6,232 nucleotides of DNA from Candidatus Uhrbacteria bacterium. Lineage in GTDB: Bacteria > Patescibacteriota > Patescibacteriia > UBA9934 > UBA11717. The position numbers and the translations under genes were made by a program. This document shows, in pieces, positions 1 to 6,055 of this stretch. The stretch spans positions 962 through 7,193 of the forward strand of contig DOMJ01000050.1 of assembly GCA_003509895.1 (NCBI GenBank), given 5' to 3'. The notes under the pieces are model-generated. The model searched no databases, had not been told where the DNA came from, and worked only from the letters and a program-made list of their open reading frames with translations. The stretch's first letter is position 1; every line of letters begins with the position of its first letter.

Positions 1-1829
1 ATGTACTTCTTGGCGTTGTCCCACGCACCACCACCGGTGGTCATGGAGATAGCCACAAAGATTCCGGTAATAATTGATCCAATTAATACACCTCCCAAAG
101 CAATAGGACCCAATGTAAATCCGACCAAAATTGGCACGAGAATTGGGAGGAGTGCCGGTACGATCATCGCACTCAATGCACCTTTGGTTACAATATCCAC
201 GGCCTTACCGTACTCCGGTTTGGCGGTTCCTTCCATAATTCCAGGAATTTCTCGGAATTGTCGGCGTACTTCCTCTACCACGCGTCCGGCAACTTTTCCA
301 ACAGCCTCCATGGCAAATGCTCCAAAGAGGTAAGGCAGAAGCCCCCCAATAAAGAGCCCTGCAATGACTTTTGGATTGTCGATCAAAAACTCTGTTGGAC
401 CACCGAGCTCCGCGAGCCTGTGGGTGTAATCTCCAAACAAGACAAGCGTTGCAAGCGCCGCAGATCCAATGGCGTACCCTTTTGTAACGGCCTTCGTTGT
501 GTTGCCGACAGCATCAAGCTTGTCTGTAACCTCTCGAACCTTTTCCGGCATATCTGCCATTTCTGCAATTCCACCGGCGTTGTCTGTAATGGGACCGTAG
601 GCATCTAGTGTCACGATAATACCTGTGAGGGAGAGCATAGACATAGCTGCCACGGCGATTCCAAACAGTCCGGCGAGTGCGTACGCACCAAGGATGGCAG
701 CAACGAGGACCATGATCGGCATAGCCGTTGCCTTCATAGAGAGCGCAAGACCGGCAATAACGTTTGTTCCGTGTCCTGTTTCTGACGCTTTTGCCAGGTT
801 CTTTACCGGACTATAGGTGGTTGCCGTGTAGTATTCCGTGATCCAAACCATGGCAGCCGTAACGGCAAGACCAATAAGCGCACTGTAGTAGACATTCATC
901 CAATCAAGATTTGGGACGCCTGCGAGCAAGTACTTGGTTAACGGGTAGAACGCAATCGCAGACAAAACACCAGCGGCAATCAATCCTTTGTAGAGCGCGC
1001 CCATGATGTTTTCTTTTTGCCCGAGTCGGATAAAGAAGAGGGCAATAAGAGAGGTGATAATAGATGCGGCACCAAGAGCCAATGGATAGAGAATCACGGC
1101 TTCCATATCTACAAAGGTAATGGCAGCAATCAGCATCGTCGCTACCGCTGTAACGGCGTAGGTTTCAAACAAGTCGGCGGCCATACCCGCGCAGTCTCCC
1201 ACATTGTCTCCCACATTATCCGCAATAACAGCAGGGTTGCGTGGATCGTCTTCTGGAATTCCCGCCTCAACTTTTCCAACAAGGTCGGCGCCAACATCGG
1301 CGGCTTTGGTAAAAATACCACCGCCTAAACGTGCGAATACAGAAATGAGCGATCCTCCAAAGGCAAGGCCAATCAGAGCGCTTACATCCTGTGTAAAGTG
1401 ATAGAAAAGCGTTACACCCAAGAGGGCAAGACCCACCACAAAGAGACCGGTCACGGCACCACCTTTTACGCTAATATCAAGCGCCTCGTGGATGCCTTTT
1501 CTTGCAGCCTCGGCTACGCGCACGTTGGCGCGTACGGAAACGTTCATACCAATATAACCGGCGACACCGGACAAAATGGCACCAACGGCAAATCCGAGCG
1601 CTGTTGTTGATCCAAGGAAAAGCCACAACAAGACAAAAGCGGCGAAACCAATATACCCAATCACGCGGTACTGGCGGTTTAAAAAGGCCTTTGCTCCTTC
1701 CTGAATAGCGTGGGCGATACCGGTCATTTTCCCTTCACCGGCTGGAAGGCGGAGGATCCATCGAATTAAATAAAGAGCGTACAAGAGAGCAATAACGCTC
1801 GAAACGATCGCGAATATCACGACATTCAT
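1..1829 (-). CDS. hppA: Membrane-bound K+-independent proton-translocating pyrophosphatase, C-terminus cut by window edge
   Basis: The protein hydrolyses pyrophosphate and pumps protons across the cytoplasmic membrane. I see 609 codons from ATG at 1829 with no stop before the window edge. Bacterial members are usually about 670 residues, so some 60 are missing. The chain is almost entirely hydrophobic helices joined by conserved loops. The substrate loop [13 protein letters not shown] starts at Asp178, and the following [15 protein letters not shown] runs about residues 202-216, with the Asp-rich metal-pyrophosphate site. A second acidic loop, [16 protein letters not shown], is at 409-424. 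The motif [10 protein letters not shown] has Lys446 and Thr449. In this family Lys and Thr at these places mark the K+-independent class, all known members of which pump H+ rather than Na+. The visible end, [13 protein letters not shown], is the usual conserved stretch before the last helix. The nearby ATG at 1825 is out of frame and meets a stop at once. No Shine-Dalgarno precedes the start. It is divergent from rnhB and served by the minus-strand promoter at 1893-1921. Confidence 0.97.
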   Translation of the reverse strand, partial: MNVVIFAIVSSVIALLYALYLIRWILRLPAGEGKMTGIAHAIQEGAKAFLNRQYRVIGYIGFAAFVLLWLFLGSTTALGFAVGAILSGVAGYIGMNVSVRANVRVAEAARKGIHEALDISVKGGAVTGLFVVGLALLGVTLFYHFTQDVSALIGLAFGGSLISVFARLGGGIFTKAADVGADLVGKVEAGIPEDDPRNPAVIADNVGDNVGDCAGMAADLFETYAVTAVATMLIAAITFVDMEAVILYPLALGAASIITSLIALFFIRLGQKENIMGALYKGLIAAGVLSAIAFYPLTKYLLAGVPNLDWMNVYYSALIGLAVTAAMVWITEYYTATTYSPVKNLAKASETGHGTNVIAGLALSMKATAMPIMVLVAAILGAYALAGLFGIAVAAMSMLSLTGIIVTLDAYGPITDNAGGIAEMADMPEKVREVTDKLDAVGNTTKAVTKGYAIGSAALATLVLFGDYTHRLAELGGPTEFLIDNPKVIAGLFIGGLLPYLFGAFAMEAVGKVAGRVVEEVRRQFREIPGIMEGTAKPEYGKAVDIVTKGALSAMIVPALLPILVPILVGFTLGPIALGGVLIGSIITGIFVAISMTTGGGAWDNAKKY

Positions 1830-1867
1830 AAGATGTGAGTAAGGTAATGAATTTTTTTGCCAATCGC

Positions 1868-1897
1868 TTGTCCATAGGGAGCGAATGCCGATATAAT
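1868..1897 (+). promoter_or_regulatory. Sigma-70-type promoter for rnhB and the genes after it
   Basis: TTGTCC (1868-1873, 4 of 6 consensus) is followed by an 18-base spacer and a perfect TATAAT (1892-1897). The expected start is near 1902-1905, at or just after the first possible rnhB ATG (1902). The mRNA would therefore be leaderless from 1902 or have a very short leader to the ATG at 1926. This promoter shares its -10 with the hppA promoter on the other strand. Confidence 0.5.
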
Positions 1898-1921
1898 ACG
1901 AATGTTAGCCATAAACGTCAA
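1893..1921 (-). promoter_or_regulatory. Sigma-70-type promoter for hppA
   Basis: On the minus strand, TTGACG (plus coordinates 1916-1921) is followed by a 17-base spacer and TATTAT (1893-1898). Each box matches 5 of 6 consensus bases. The expected start is near 1886, which leaves a leader of about 57 bases before the hppA ATG. The -10 box shares its bases with the -10 box of the divergent rnhB promoter. Seen in sequence; activity is inferred. Confidence 0.6.
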
Positions 1922-1925
1922 TAGA

Positions 1926-2525
1926 ATGCGTGTTATACACCCGACGGGGAAAATGGAGGCGCAATTACGTACACAGGGGCTGATTTTAATTGCAGGCGTA
2001 GATGAAGCCGGTGCTGGTGCTCTTGCAGGCCCTGTGGTTGCCGGTGCCGTTATTCTTCCGGAAGGGCACAATCTCGCCGTAAGAGATTCCAAGACGCTCT
2101 CCCAAAAACAACGAGAAGCGCTTTTTGATCAAATTTACGCCGTTGCCATAGCTGTTGGTGTTGGTATTGTGCACGTGGAAGAGATTGATGCCATAGGGAT
2201 TAGACCGGCAAACTTGCTTGCTATGCAAAAGGCGGCAGAAGCGCTAACACAGGTAGACCACATGCTTGTGGATGCAAGGCGTATTCCAGCAATCTCGGTT
2301 CCACAGACGGCCATTATCCGCGGAGATCAACAGGAGTATTGCATCGCCGCTGCGTCTATTGTTGCCAAGGTCACACGAGATCGTTTTATGACGCAAGCAC
2401 ACGATCTATTTCCAGAGTACAATTTTGCGCAACACAAGGGATACGGAACATTAGCGCATCGACTGGCTGTACAAAAGTACGGGCGCTGTTCTTTACACCG
2501 AGAATCGTTTACGATAGCGGTATGA
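1926..2525 (+). CDS. rnhB: Ribonuclease HII, with an altered GRG motif
   Basis: This enzyme cuts on the 5' side of ribonucleotides embedded in DNA and starts ribonucleotide excision repair in the cytoplasm. From ATG 1926 it has 199 residues, the usual length. The four carboxylates of the active site are visible: Asp26 and Glu27 in GVDEAG, Asp116 in HMLVDARR, and Asp152 in KVTRDRF. Their spacing fits the family. Also present are DSKTLSQKQRE (54-64), the helix IAAASIVAKVTRD (140-152), and HKGYG with the conserved Tyr173. The odd point is that the usual Gly-Arg-Gly after DEA, which contacts the ribonucleotide, reads Gly-Ala-Gly (29-31). The start is uncertain. ATG 1902 adds 8 residues and sits at the predicted transcript start. 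ATG 1953 gives MEAQLRTQG just before the core. I chose 1926 because it lies inside the predicted transcript and matches the usual N-terminal length. No clear Shine-Dalgarno is seen at any of them. The TGA stop overlaps the next ATG (ATGA). Confidence 0.95.
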   Translation: MRVIHPTGKMEAQLRTQGLILIAGVDEAGAGALAGPVVAGAVILPEGHNLAVRDSKTLSQKQREALFDQIYAVAIAVGVGIVHVEEIDAIGIRPANLLAMQKAAEALTQVDHMLVDARRIPAISVPQTAIIRGDQQEYCIAAASIVAKVTRDRFMTQAHDLFPEYNFAQHKGYGTLAHRLAVQKYGRCSLHRESFTIAV

Positions 2526-3241
2526 GTTTGGCAGGAGCACAATCTTTTTCTGCGCACGGGTCTGCAGGTGTTATACAGCACGACGTTGACTTGTCGCACT
2601 ATGGACGACTTCAACGGCGTGGCCCTCGGAGGGTTTCACAAAGCCATCCATCCCTTTTTGTGCAGCAAGAGGCTGTTTTTGTGAGCGGAGAATTTTTGAG
2701 GCCAGCAGAGGAACAACATAAACTTACTCGGATTGTATGGGAGGATCGATCAACGACGGACGTACTTCCTATTGCCGAGCAAACGTTTGTGTATGCGGAA
2801 GTTGTTGGAGATCGTATTGTGTTACAAGAGATAAATCGACGAACTCGATCGCAAGGTAACGAAGTGGAACAGTCCTTGTACAGAATGTTTGGAGCGGATG
2901 GTCGTTTGGAAGGAGAACTTCACGTTTTTAACGAATCTGTCTACGGGCAGCGTTGGTATAGATTTTCTGAGGACGGTTTATTGGTTCAAGAAGAACGGTA
3001 TAACGAGGACGGGCATCTTATTTCGCGAAAGAGCTATATAAAACGGGGGAAAAACAGCGCGTGGAGTGTAAGCGGAAGTGTTTTTTTGGATGGTCACGAG
3101 TCTTTGTACGTTAAGCAACCTGTTTTGGCGTTGCCGGCCTTTGCGGGCTTGAACACAGATCTCGCGTTTCTCCCGGAATTTTTGTTTTATGATTCTCCGG
3201 AAGATTATTTTGTAGATACACGATTTCCGCTTAATGCCTAG
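2522..3241 (+). CDS. Conserved-looking hypothetical protein with three short DG-x-L (YwqK/MORN-2-like) repeats
   Basis: I do not recognise a named family. The 239-residue product begins at an ATG that overlaps the rnhB stop by four bases, which suggests translational coupling. The frame is open further upstream, but only as a shadow inside rnhB. There is no signal peptide or membrane segment, so it is probably cytoplasmic. Residues 1-60 are polar and Ser/Gln/Arg-rich and look disordered. Residues 61-120 look like beta-strand-rich sequence. Residues 123-172 hold three similar units: FGADGRLEGELHVF (123), FSEDGLLVQEERY (148) and YNEDGHLISRKSY (160). The pattern is aromatic-x-x-DG-x-L followed by a charged strand, and it resembles the YwqK/MORN-2 type of beta-hairpin repeat. 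The C-terminus is hydrophobic and acidic. Its position between rnhB and a cell-wall hydrolase gives no firm function. The coding call is solid, since reading frame, spacing and length all agree; the role is unknown. Confidence 0.85.
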   Translation: MSLAGAQSFSAHGSAGVIQHDVDLSHYGRLQRRGPRRVSQSHPSLFVQQEAVFVSGEFLRPAEEQHKLTRIVWEDRSTTDVLPIAEQTFVYAEVVGDRIVLQEINRRTRSQGNEVEQSLYRMFGADGRLEGELHVFNESVYGQRWYRFSEDGLLVQEERYNEDGHLISRKSYIKRGKNSAWSVSGSVFLDGHESLYVKQPVLALPAFAGLNTDLAFLPEFLFYDSPEDYFVDTRFPLNA

Positions 3242-3270
3242 TTGACGCTCTTTACTCACTTTGATAGCGT
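3242..3270 (+). promoter_or_regulatory. Possible internal promoter before the M23 peptidase gene
   Basis: TTGACG (3242-3247, 5 of 6) starts just after the previous stop codon. It is followed by 17 bases and TAGCGT (3265-3270, 3 of 6), which has a TG one base upstream as in extended -10 promoters. The expected start is near 3277, two bases before the ATG. The -10 box is weak, so read-through from rnhB may be the main source of transcript. Confidence 0.3.
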
Positions 3271-3278
3271 GGGTTCAC

Positions 3279-4622
3279 ATGACTCTACGACTCAAACGGC
3301 TTGCGTTACGAGGGTTTATCCTCTTTGTAAAACTTGGCGCAAATATTGCGTACTATACAAAGGAATTTTTACGACCACTTGCAGCTCCGGTGAGAAAAAT
3401 TGCACACGCACTTGTTTCGGTTATTGGTGTTCCTCTTTACCGCGGCCTTTTTTTGTTGCGCCGATTTTTTGGCCGCATCTATGTTCCTGGAAAAAATAAA
3501 TTCATGTATTTTTTGACCAACCGGTATGCGATCCATACCGTGATTGTTGTATTGGCGTTTACAACGACCGCAATGAACGTGCAGGCAAGCGGCGTGCGCG
3601 CGGATGATTTTGGACAGGAAAGTTTGCTGTATGAAATGGTGACCGGCCAAACAAATAAGGTTGTGGCAGTGCGCGCTGATACCGTTACGTCAAAGCCGGT
3701 TCGTTATCTTGGATCCTCTGCGTTAAGCGTGCGATCGGATATTGACTTTCATACACCAACCGACGACTACGTGGCAACAACTTCCGGCGGTTCGGCAATT
3801 ATTGCTCCGACGATTTCTGAGTCAGGAGCAAGCGTTGCTCCGCAAACAGAGAAGATTGCTTATACGGTTCAAGATGGAGACACAATCGGGACAATCGCCC
3901 AAGCACACAACATCTCACTCAATACGTTGCTATGGGCAAACAAGATTACCGCCAAGTCCACGATCCGCCCCGGAGATGTGTTGCAGGTTCTCCCAACGGA
4001 CGGACTGACACATACTGTAAAATCGGGTGATACGATTTTGGCTATCGCTCGTAAATATGATGCATCGGCAACAGAGATTGCGGAGTTTAATCACCTTGCA
4101 TCGAGTAACACACTGAGTATTGGAGAAGAGTTGATTATTCCAAATGGCGTGTTGCCTGCAGCTGTTCCGGCACCACGTTCCGTGGCAAGAGTATTTACAA
4201 ACACCCCGTCTTCATCAACGCCTGCGGGGAATCCAAATGCAACGGCACCAACCACGGCAGCCTCTGGCCGTATGATTTGGCCAACAGACTTACATGTGAT
4301 TACGCAATATTTTGGATGGAAGCACACGGGAGTTGATATTGACTGTCATTTTGAGCATAACAACTATGCGGCAGATGACGGTGTTGTCCAGTTTAGCGGC
4401 TGGAAAGGAGGTTATGGGTTGGCGGTAGAAGTAAACCACGGAAATGGTTTGGTGACGCGATACGGTCATCATGCAAAAATCTATGTTGCCAATGGGCAGC
4501 AAGTTACAAAAGGACAGGCGCTTGGATTATGTGGAACGACGGGAAACTCTACAGGGACGCACTTGCACTTTGAGGTGATTTCCGGAGGGCGATTTACGAA
4601 CCCGTTGGAATACGTTCGTTAA
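3279..4622 (+). CDS. Membrane-anchored LysM-LysM-M23 metallopeptidase (cell-wall hydrolase)
   Basis: The product is probably a zinc endopeptidase that cuts peptide cross-bridges of peptidoglycan outside the membrane. From ATG 3279 it has 447 residues; a TTG at 3261 would add six. Residues 1-75 are basic with amphipathic stretches (many Arg/Lys among Leu, Phe, Val) and probably stay inside. A single membrane segment lies at about 84-102 (AIHTVIVVLAFTTTAM). LysM 1 spans about 195-239 (YTVQDGDTIGTIA...IRPGDVLQV) and LysM 2 about 245-288 (HTVKSGDTILAIA...LSIGEELII). A Pro/Ser/Thr-rich linker follows (290-330), then the M23 domain (331-447). Metal and catalytic residues are intact: His349 and Asp353 in HTGVD, His397 in YGHH, and His428 and His430 in HLHFEV. 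So it looks enzymatically active, unlike degenerate NlpD/EnvC-type activators. The only two cysteines, 356 and 418, are both in the catalytic domain and may form a disulfide. No clear Shine-Dalgarno is seen. The perfect terminator follows 20 bases after the stop. Confidence 0.93.
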   Translation: MTLRLKRLALRGFILFVKLGANIAYYTKEFLRPLAAPVRKIAHALVSVIGVPLYRGLFLLRRFFGRIYVPGKNKFMYFLTNRYAIHTVIVVLAFTTTAMNVQASGVRADDFGQESLLYEMVTGQTNKVVAVRADTVTSKPVRYLGSSALSVRSDIDFHTPTDDYVATTSGGSAIIAPTISESGASVAPQTEKIAYTVQDGDTIGTIAQAHNISLNTLLWANKITAKSTIRPGDVLQVLPTDGLTHTVKSGDTILAIARKYDASATEIAEFNHLASSNTLSIGEELIIPNGVLPAAVPAPRSVARVFTNTPSSSTPAGNPNATAPTTAASGRMIWPTDLHVITQYFGWKHTGVDIDCHFEHNNYAADDGVVQFSGWKGGYGLAVEVNHGNGLVTRYGHHAKIYVANGQQVTKGQALGLCGTTGNSTGTHLHFEVISGGRFTNPLEYVR

Positions 4623-4642
4623 CGAGGAAAGAATCGTGATTT

Positions 4643-4671
4643 AAAAACACCCACAATTGTGGGTGTTTTTT
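4643..4671. terminator. Bidirectional intrinsic terminator between convergent genes
   Basis: This is a perfect 28-bp palindrome, with arms 4643-4656 and 4657-4670. It forms a stem of AACACCCAC paired with GTGGGTGTT and an AATT tip, with T-runs on both strands (4666-4671 on plus, five T on minus). It can end the M23 transcript from the left and the coiled-coil unit from the right, whose last stop codon is 13 bases away. Confidence 0.9.
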
Positions 4672-4683
4672 GCGCTCTTTTTT

Positions 4684-4923
4684 CTAGGCAACCTTGTCGA
4701 GCTGCTCATTGAGATTGTCCACCTCCAGTTTGGAGATCGTGGTCTCTCCGTAGCCTCTGCGGAGCTCTTGTCCGTACCGTGTGGAGGCGCCGAGAGTCTT
4801 TCCATGTGCAGCACGGTGTTTTTTTGGTTGAAAGAGTTTTGCAAAGAACCTCATGCTGTCGCGCTGTTTGGCCGCCGCGTGCATTTGATCACGTTCGCAA
4901 ATATGTGCGAGGCGGTGATCCAC
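4684..4923 (-). CDS. Small basic ORF, possible C-terminal part of the upstream coiled-coil gene
   Basis: I do not recognise a family. The open frame gives 79 residues from GTG 4923 to TAG at 4684-4686, just before the bidirectional terminator. The sequence is polar and helix-forming, rich in Arg, Gln, His and Lys (MRFFAKLFQPKKHRAAHG, then a tail KLEVDNLNEQLDKVA that looks like a short coiled coil). There is no signal peptide or membrane segment. No Shine-Dalgarno fits the GTG; an in-frame ATG lies 13 codons later. In the frame of the upstream gene, an ATG at 4964 begins MQSREELLHKHP. A single missing C in the CCCC run at 4929-4932 would join this to REVDHRLAHICERDQ of the present frame, giving a natural 90-odd-residue protein. 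So the ORF may be a real short gene, a frameshifted gene, or the tail of a pseudogene. Its ending right at the terminator argues that the frame was used. Confidence 0.5.
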   Translation of the reverse strand: MDHRLAHICERDQMHAAAKQRDSMRFFAKLFQPKKHRAAHGKTLGASTRYGQELRRGYGETTISKLEVDNLNEQLDKVA

Positions 4924-4967
4924 CTCACGGGGTGCTTGTGCAGAAGCTCTTCCCGGGATTGCATCCG

Positions 4968-5513
4968 TTATGCTGCACGCCGCCGTTGCTCGCTTTCCAG
5001 TTGTCTCATTTTTGGCGTGGATTGCGTGAGTCCGTTTAATCGCTCCGTTGCAATCGCAAGTTGTCTGCCAAGTTCACGTTTTTGCAGGATGTTCCATGGG
5101 CGCAGGGCGTCTATTTGGTTCTCAAGAGCAACCTCGCGGCGCCGTAGTTCAATCGCCTGTGCTTCTCTCATAGAAACCATGTTTGCTTCGTACCTTCCGG
5201 CCGCAGAAATGGCCTCTTCTTTTTGAAGACGTATCAACTCCTGTCTTGTTTCTTCTTGTCTCCGGGTTTTTTGCGCGCGATTTTCTGTATCCGCTTCCGT
5301 CTGCAAATCCTCCCGAGATTGCCAGAGCACGCCAACATCTAGGGAGGTATCGGAAAGATTTTCAATCTGCACGGCATCAAGATATGGCTCAGAGTTTGCC
5401 GCATCCACGCGCGTGTGATTTGGCAGTGTATCAATGAGGTCGTGGTCTGGTTCCGAGAAAGCCGCCGTCGCTCCAGAGTCGAGATGTCGTTTTGGGTTCA
5501 TAGAAAGTCGCAT
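4968..5513 (-). CDS. Hypothetical coiled-coil protein (Gln/Glu/Arg-rich)
   Basis: I do not recognise a family. From ATG 5513 the frame gives 181 residues; ATG 5501 (MNPKRH) is an alternative start four codons in. Residues 1-62 are acidic and polar with low-complexity character (EPDHDLIDTLPN) and no signal peptide. From about residue 65 to the end the chain is strongly helical and charged, with heptad-like Leu/Ile/Ala spacing: QSREDLQTEADTEN, then RQEETRQELIRLQKEE (85-100), AQAIELRRREVALENQ (118-133), and LQKRELGRQLAIATERLNGL (143-162). It most likely forms a long alpha-helical hairpin or coiled coil. The frame stops at TAA (4970-4968) with no break in helical character, and the bases after the stop continue to read like the same helix (RMQSREELLHKHP). 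The stop may therefore be premature. The gene is convergent with the M23 gene. The promoter at 5527-5556 lies only about 14 bases upstream, so the leader is very short. Confidence 0.75.
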   Translation of the reverse strand: MRLSMNPKRHLDSGATAAFSEPDHDLIDTLPNHTRVDAANSEPYLDAVQIENLSDTSLDVGVLWQSREDLQTEADTENRAQKTRRQEETRQELIRLQKEEAISAAGRYEANMVSMREAQAIELRRREVALENQIDALRPWNILQKRELGRQLAIATERLNGLTQSTPKMRQLESEQRRRAA

Positions 5514-5526
5514 TTAAGATAGGTTG

Positions 5527-5556
5527 AGTATACAGCAAAGCATGGGGTTGTGTTTA
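5527..5556 (-). promoter_or_regulatory. Promoter for the coiled-coil unit
   Basis: On the minus strand, TAAACA (5551-5556, 4 of 6) is followed by an 18-base spacer and TATACT (5527-5532, 5 of 6). The expected start is near 5520, about seven bases before the ATG at 5513. This would give an almost leaderless transcript. Confidence 0.45.
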
Positions 5557-5573
5557 AAATCTTCTTGCCGCAT

Positions 5574-5606
5574 AAAATCCCTCCATGTTGGCTGTGGAGG
5601 ATTTTT
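5574..5606. terminator. Terminator-like hairpin with T-runs on both sides
   Basis: AAAATCC and TCCA (5574-5585, one bulged C at 5581) pair with TGGAGGATTTT (5595-5605) around a 9-base loop. The plus strand ends in five T (5602-5606) and the minus strand in four T. It lies between the divergent coiled-coil gene and the zinc-finger gene, with no visible gene that it would normally end. It may block read-through in either direction. A consensus TTGACA begins at 5605, but no -10 box follows it. Confidence 0.55.
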
Positions 5607-5637
5607 GACATCTCTATGTAAATGATGGGTGAGAGAG

Positions 5638-5666
5638 TTGACGATTTGTAGATATTCTGTTATAAA
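5638..5666 (+). promoter_or_regulatory. Strong extended -10 promoter for the ClpX-type zinc-finger gene
   Basis: TTGACG (5638-5643, 5 of 6), a 17-base spacer and TATAAA (5661-5666, 5 of 6), with TG at 5658-5659 one base before the -10 box. This is the best promoter in the window. The expected start is near 5673, giving a leader of about 69 bases with a small hairpin, GACC AAAA GGTC (5690-5701). Confidence 0.7.
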
Positions 5667-5678
5667 AAACATGTTTTT
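5665..5678. promoter_or_regulatory. 14-bp palindrome over the predicted transcription start
   Basis: AAAAACATGTTTTT is a perfect palindrome. It overlaps the end of the -10 box and the expected start site of the zinc-finger gene. Its position is what an operator for a dimeric repressor would occupy. It could also be chance in an A/T-rich stretch, and no regulator gene is seen here. Confidence 0.3.
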
Positions 5679-5729
5679 AGATGTGTGGCGACCAAAAGGT
5701 CAAAGCGCAACGACAGTTCATCACTAGGT

Positions 5730-5735
5730 AGGGAG
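5730..5735 (+). promoter_or_regulatory. Ribosome binding site deciding the zinc-finger gene start
   Basis: AGGGAG lies six bases before ATG 5742. It is the only convincing Shine-Dalgarno in the window and fixes this start rather than the in-frame GTG at 5685. Confidence 0.7.
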
Positions 5736-5741
5736 ATCGCC

Positions 5742-6047
5742 ATGTCGGGTGAGCTAAAATGCAACTTCTGCGGCAGGGAGCCAAAGGAAGTTCGGGCCAT
5801 GATCACGAGTTCAGATGCGAACATCTGCAACGAGTGCACGCTGTTGTCTCTCGAGACAATGCAAGACTGCGGGATGGACGACCCTGTTCGCCGTGCCGAT
5901 ATCAAGGGGGAGCTCCGCTGGTTGATCTTCGGGGAAGCAGAGGATGGGAGCGCATGCGATCCCAACAGCGAGAGACTCATCCTGGTGAGGGAGGTGATCG
6001 CCGAGCATCAAGCGAAGGTGGAGAGTGCGGACAAGCCGACCGACTGA
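5742..6047 (+). CDS. Free-standing ClpX-type C4 zinc-binding domain protein
   Basis: The 101-residue product opens with Cys7-x2-Cys10-x18-Cys29-x2-Cys32 (CNFCG, then ICNEC). This is the same spacing as the N-terminal zinc-binding domain of the ClpX unfoldase, and residues such as EVRAMI match that domain. In ClpX the domain dimerises and binds adaptors and some substrates. Here there is no AAA+ ATPase part. After the finger come about 70 polar, acidic, mostly helical residues (ELRWLIFGEAEDG at 55-67, RLILVREVIAEHQAKVE near 77-93), which do not look like ClpX. It is probably a small cytoplasmic protein that could bind ClpX, an adaptor or nucleic acid; this is inference. The coding part is about 59% GC by hand count, against about 45% around it, and codons such as GAG, CTC and ATC dominate. 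It also has its own strong promoter, Shine-Dalgarno and terminator. Together these suggest acquisition by transfer. The overlapping frame to 6121 is a shadow. Confidence 0.88.
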   Translation: MSGELKCNFCGREPKEVRAMITSSDANICNECTLLSLETMQDCGMDDPVRRADIKGELRWLIFGEAEDGSACDPNSERLILVREVIAEHQAKVESADKPTD

Positions 6048-6055
6048 GGTCGCTC

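Noticed and set aside
1..1820. Several plus-strand open frames opposite hppA
   Set aside because: The minus frame encodes an unmistakable, uninterrupted pyrophosphatase. The plus frames are low-complexity shadows.
2339..2521. Upstream extension of the hypothetical protein inside rnhB
   Set aside because: This stretch is rnhB read in another frame. The ATG at 2522, overlapping the rnhB stop, is the natural start.
2523..2525. TGA read as glycine, as in some CPR lineages
   Set aside because: TGA is the natural end of rnhB at the usual family length, with an ATGA overlap, and also ends the zinc-finger gene just before its terminator. Standard code 11 fits.
4657..5226. Plus-strand open frame of 189 codons opposite the coiled-coil unit
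   Set aside because: It starts at a TTG in the loop of the terminator hairpin and encodes a Cys/Ser/Arg-rich sequence typical of an antisense shadow. The minus strand has a promoter, coherent helical protein sequence and a stop placed just before the terminator.
5605..5610. Perfect -35 box TTGACA
   Set aside because: No -10-like hexamer lies 15-19 bases downstream. The better promoter starts at 5638.
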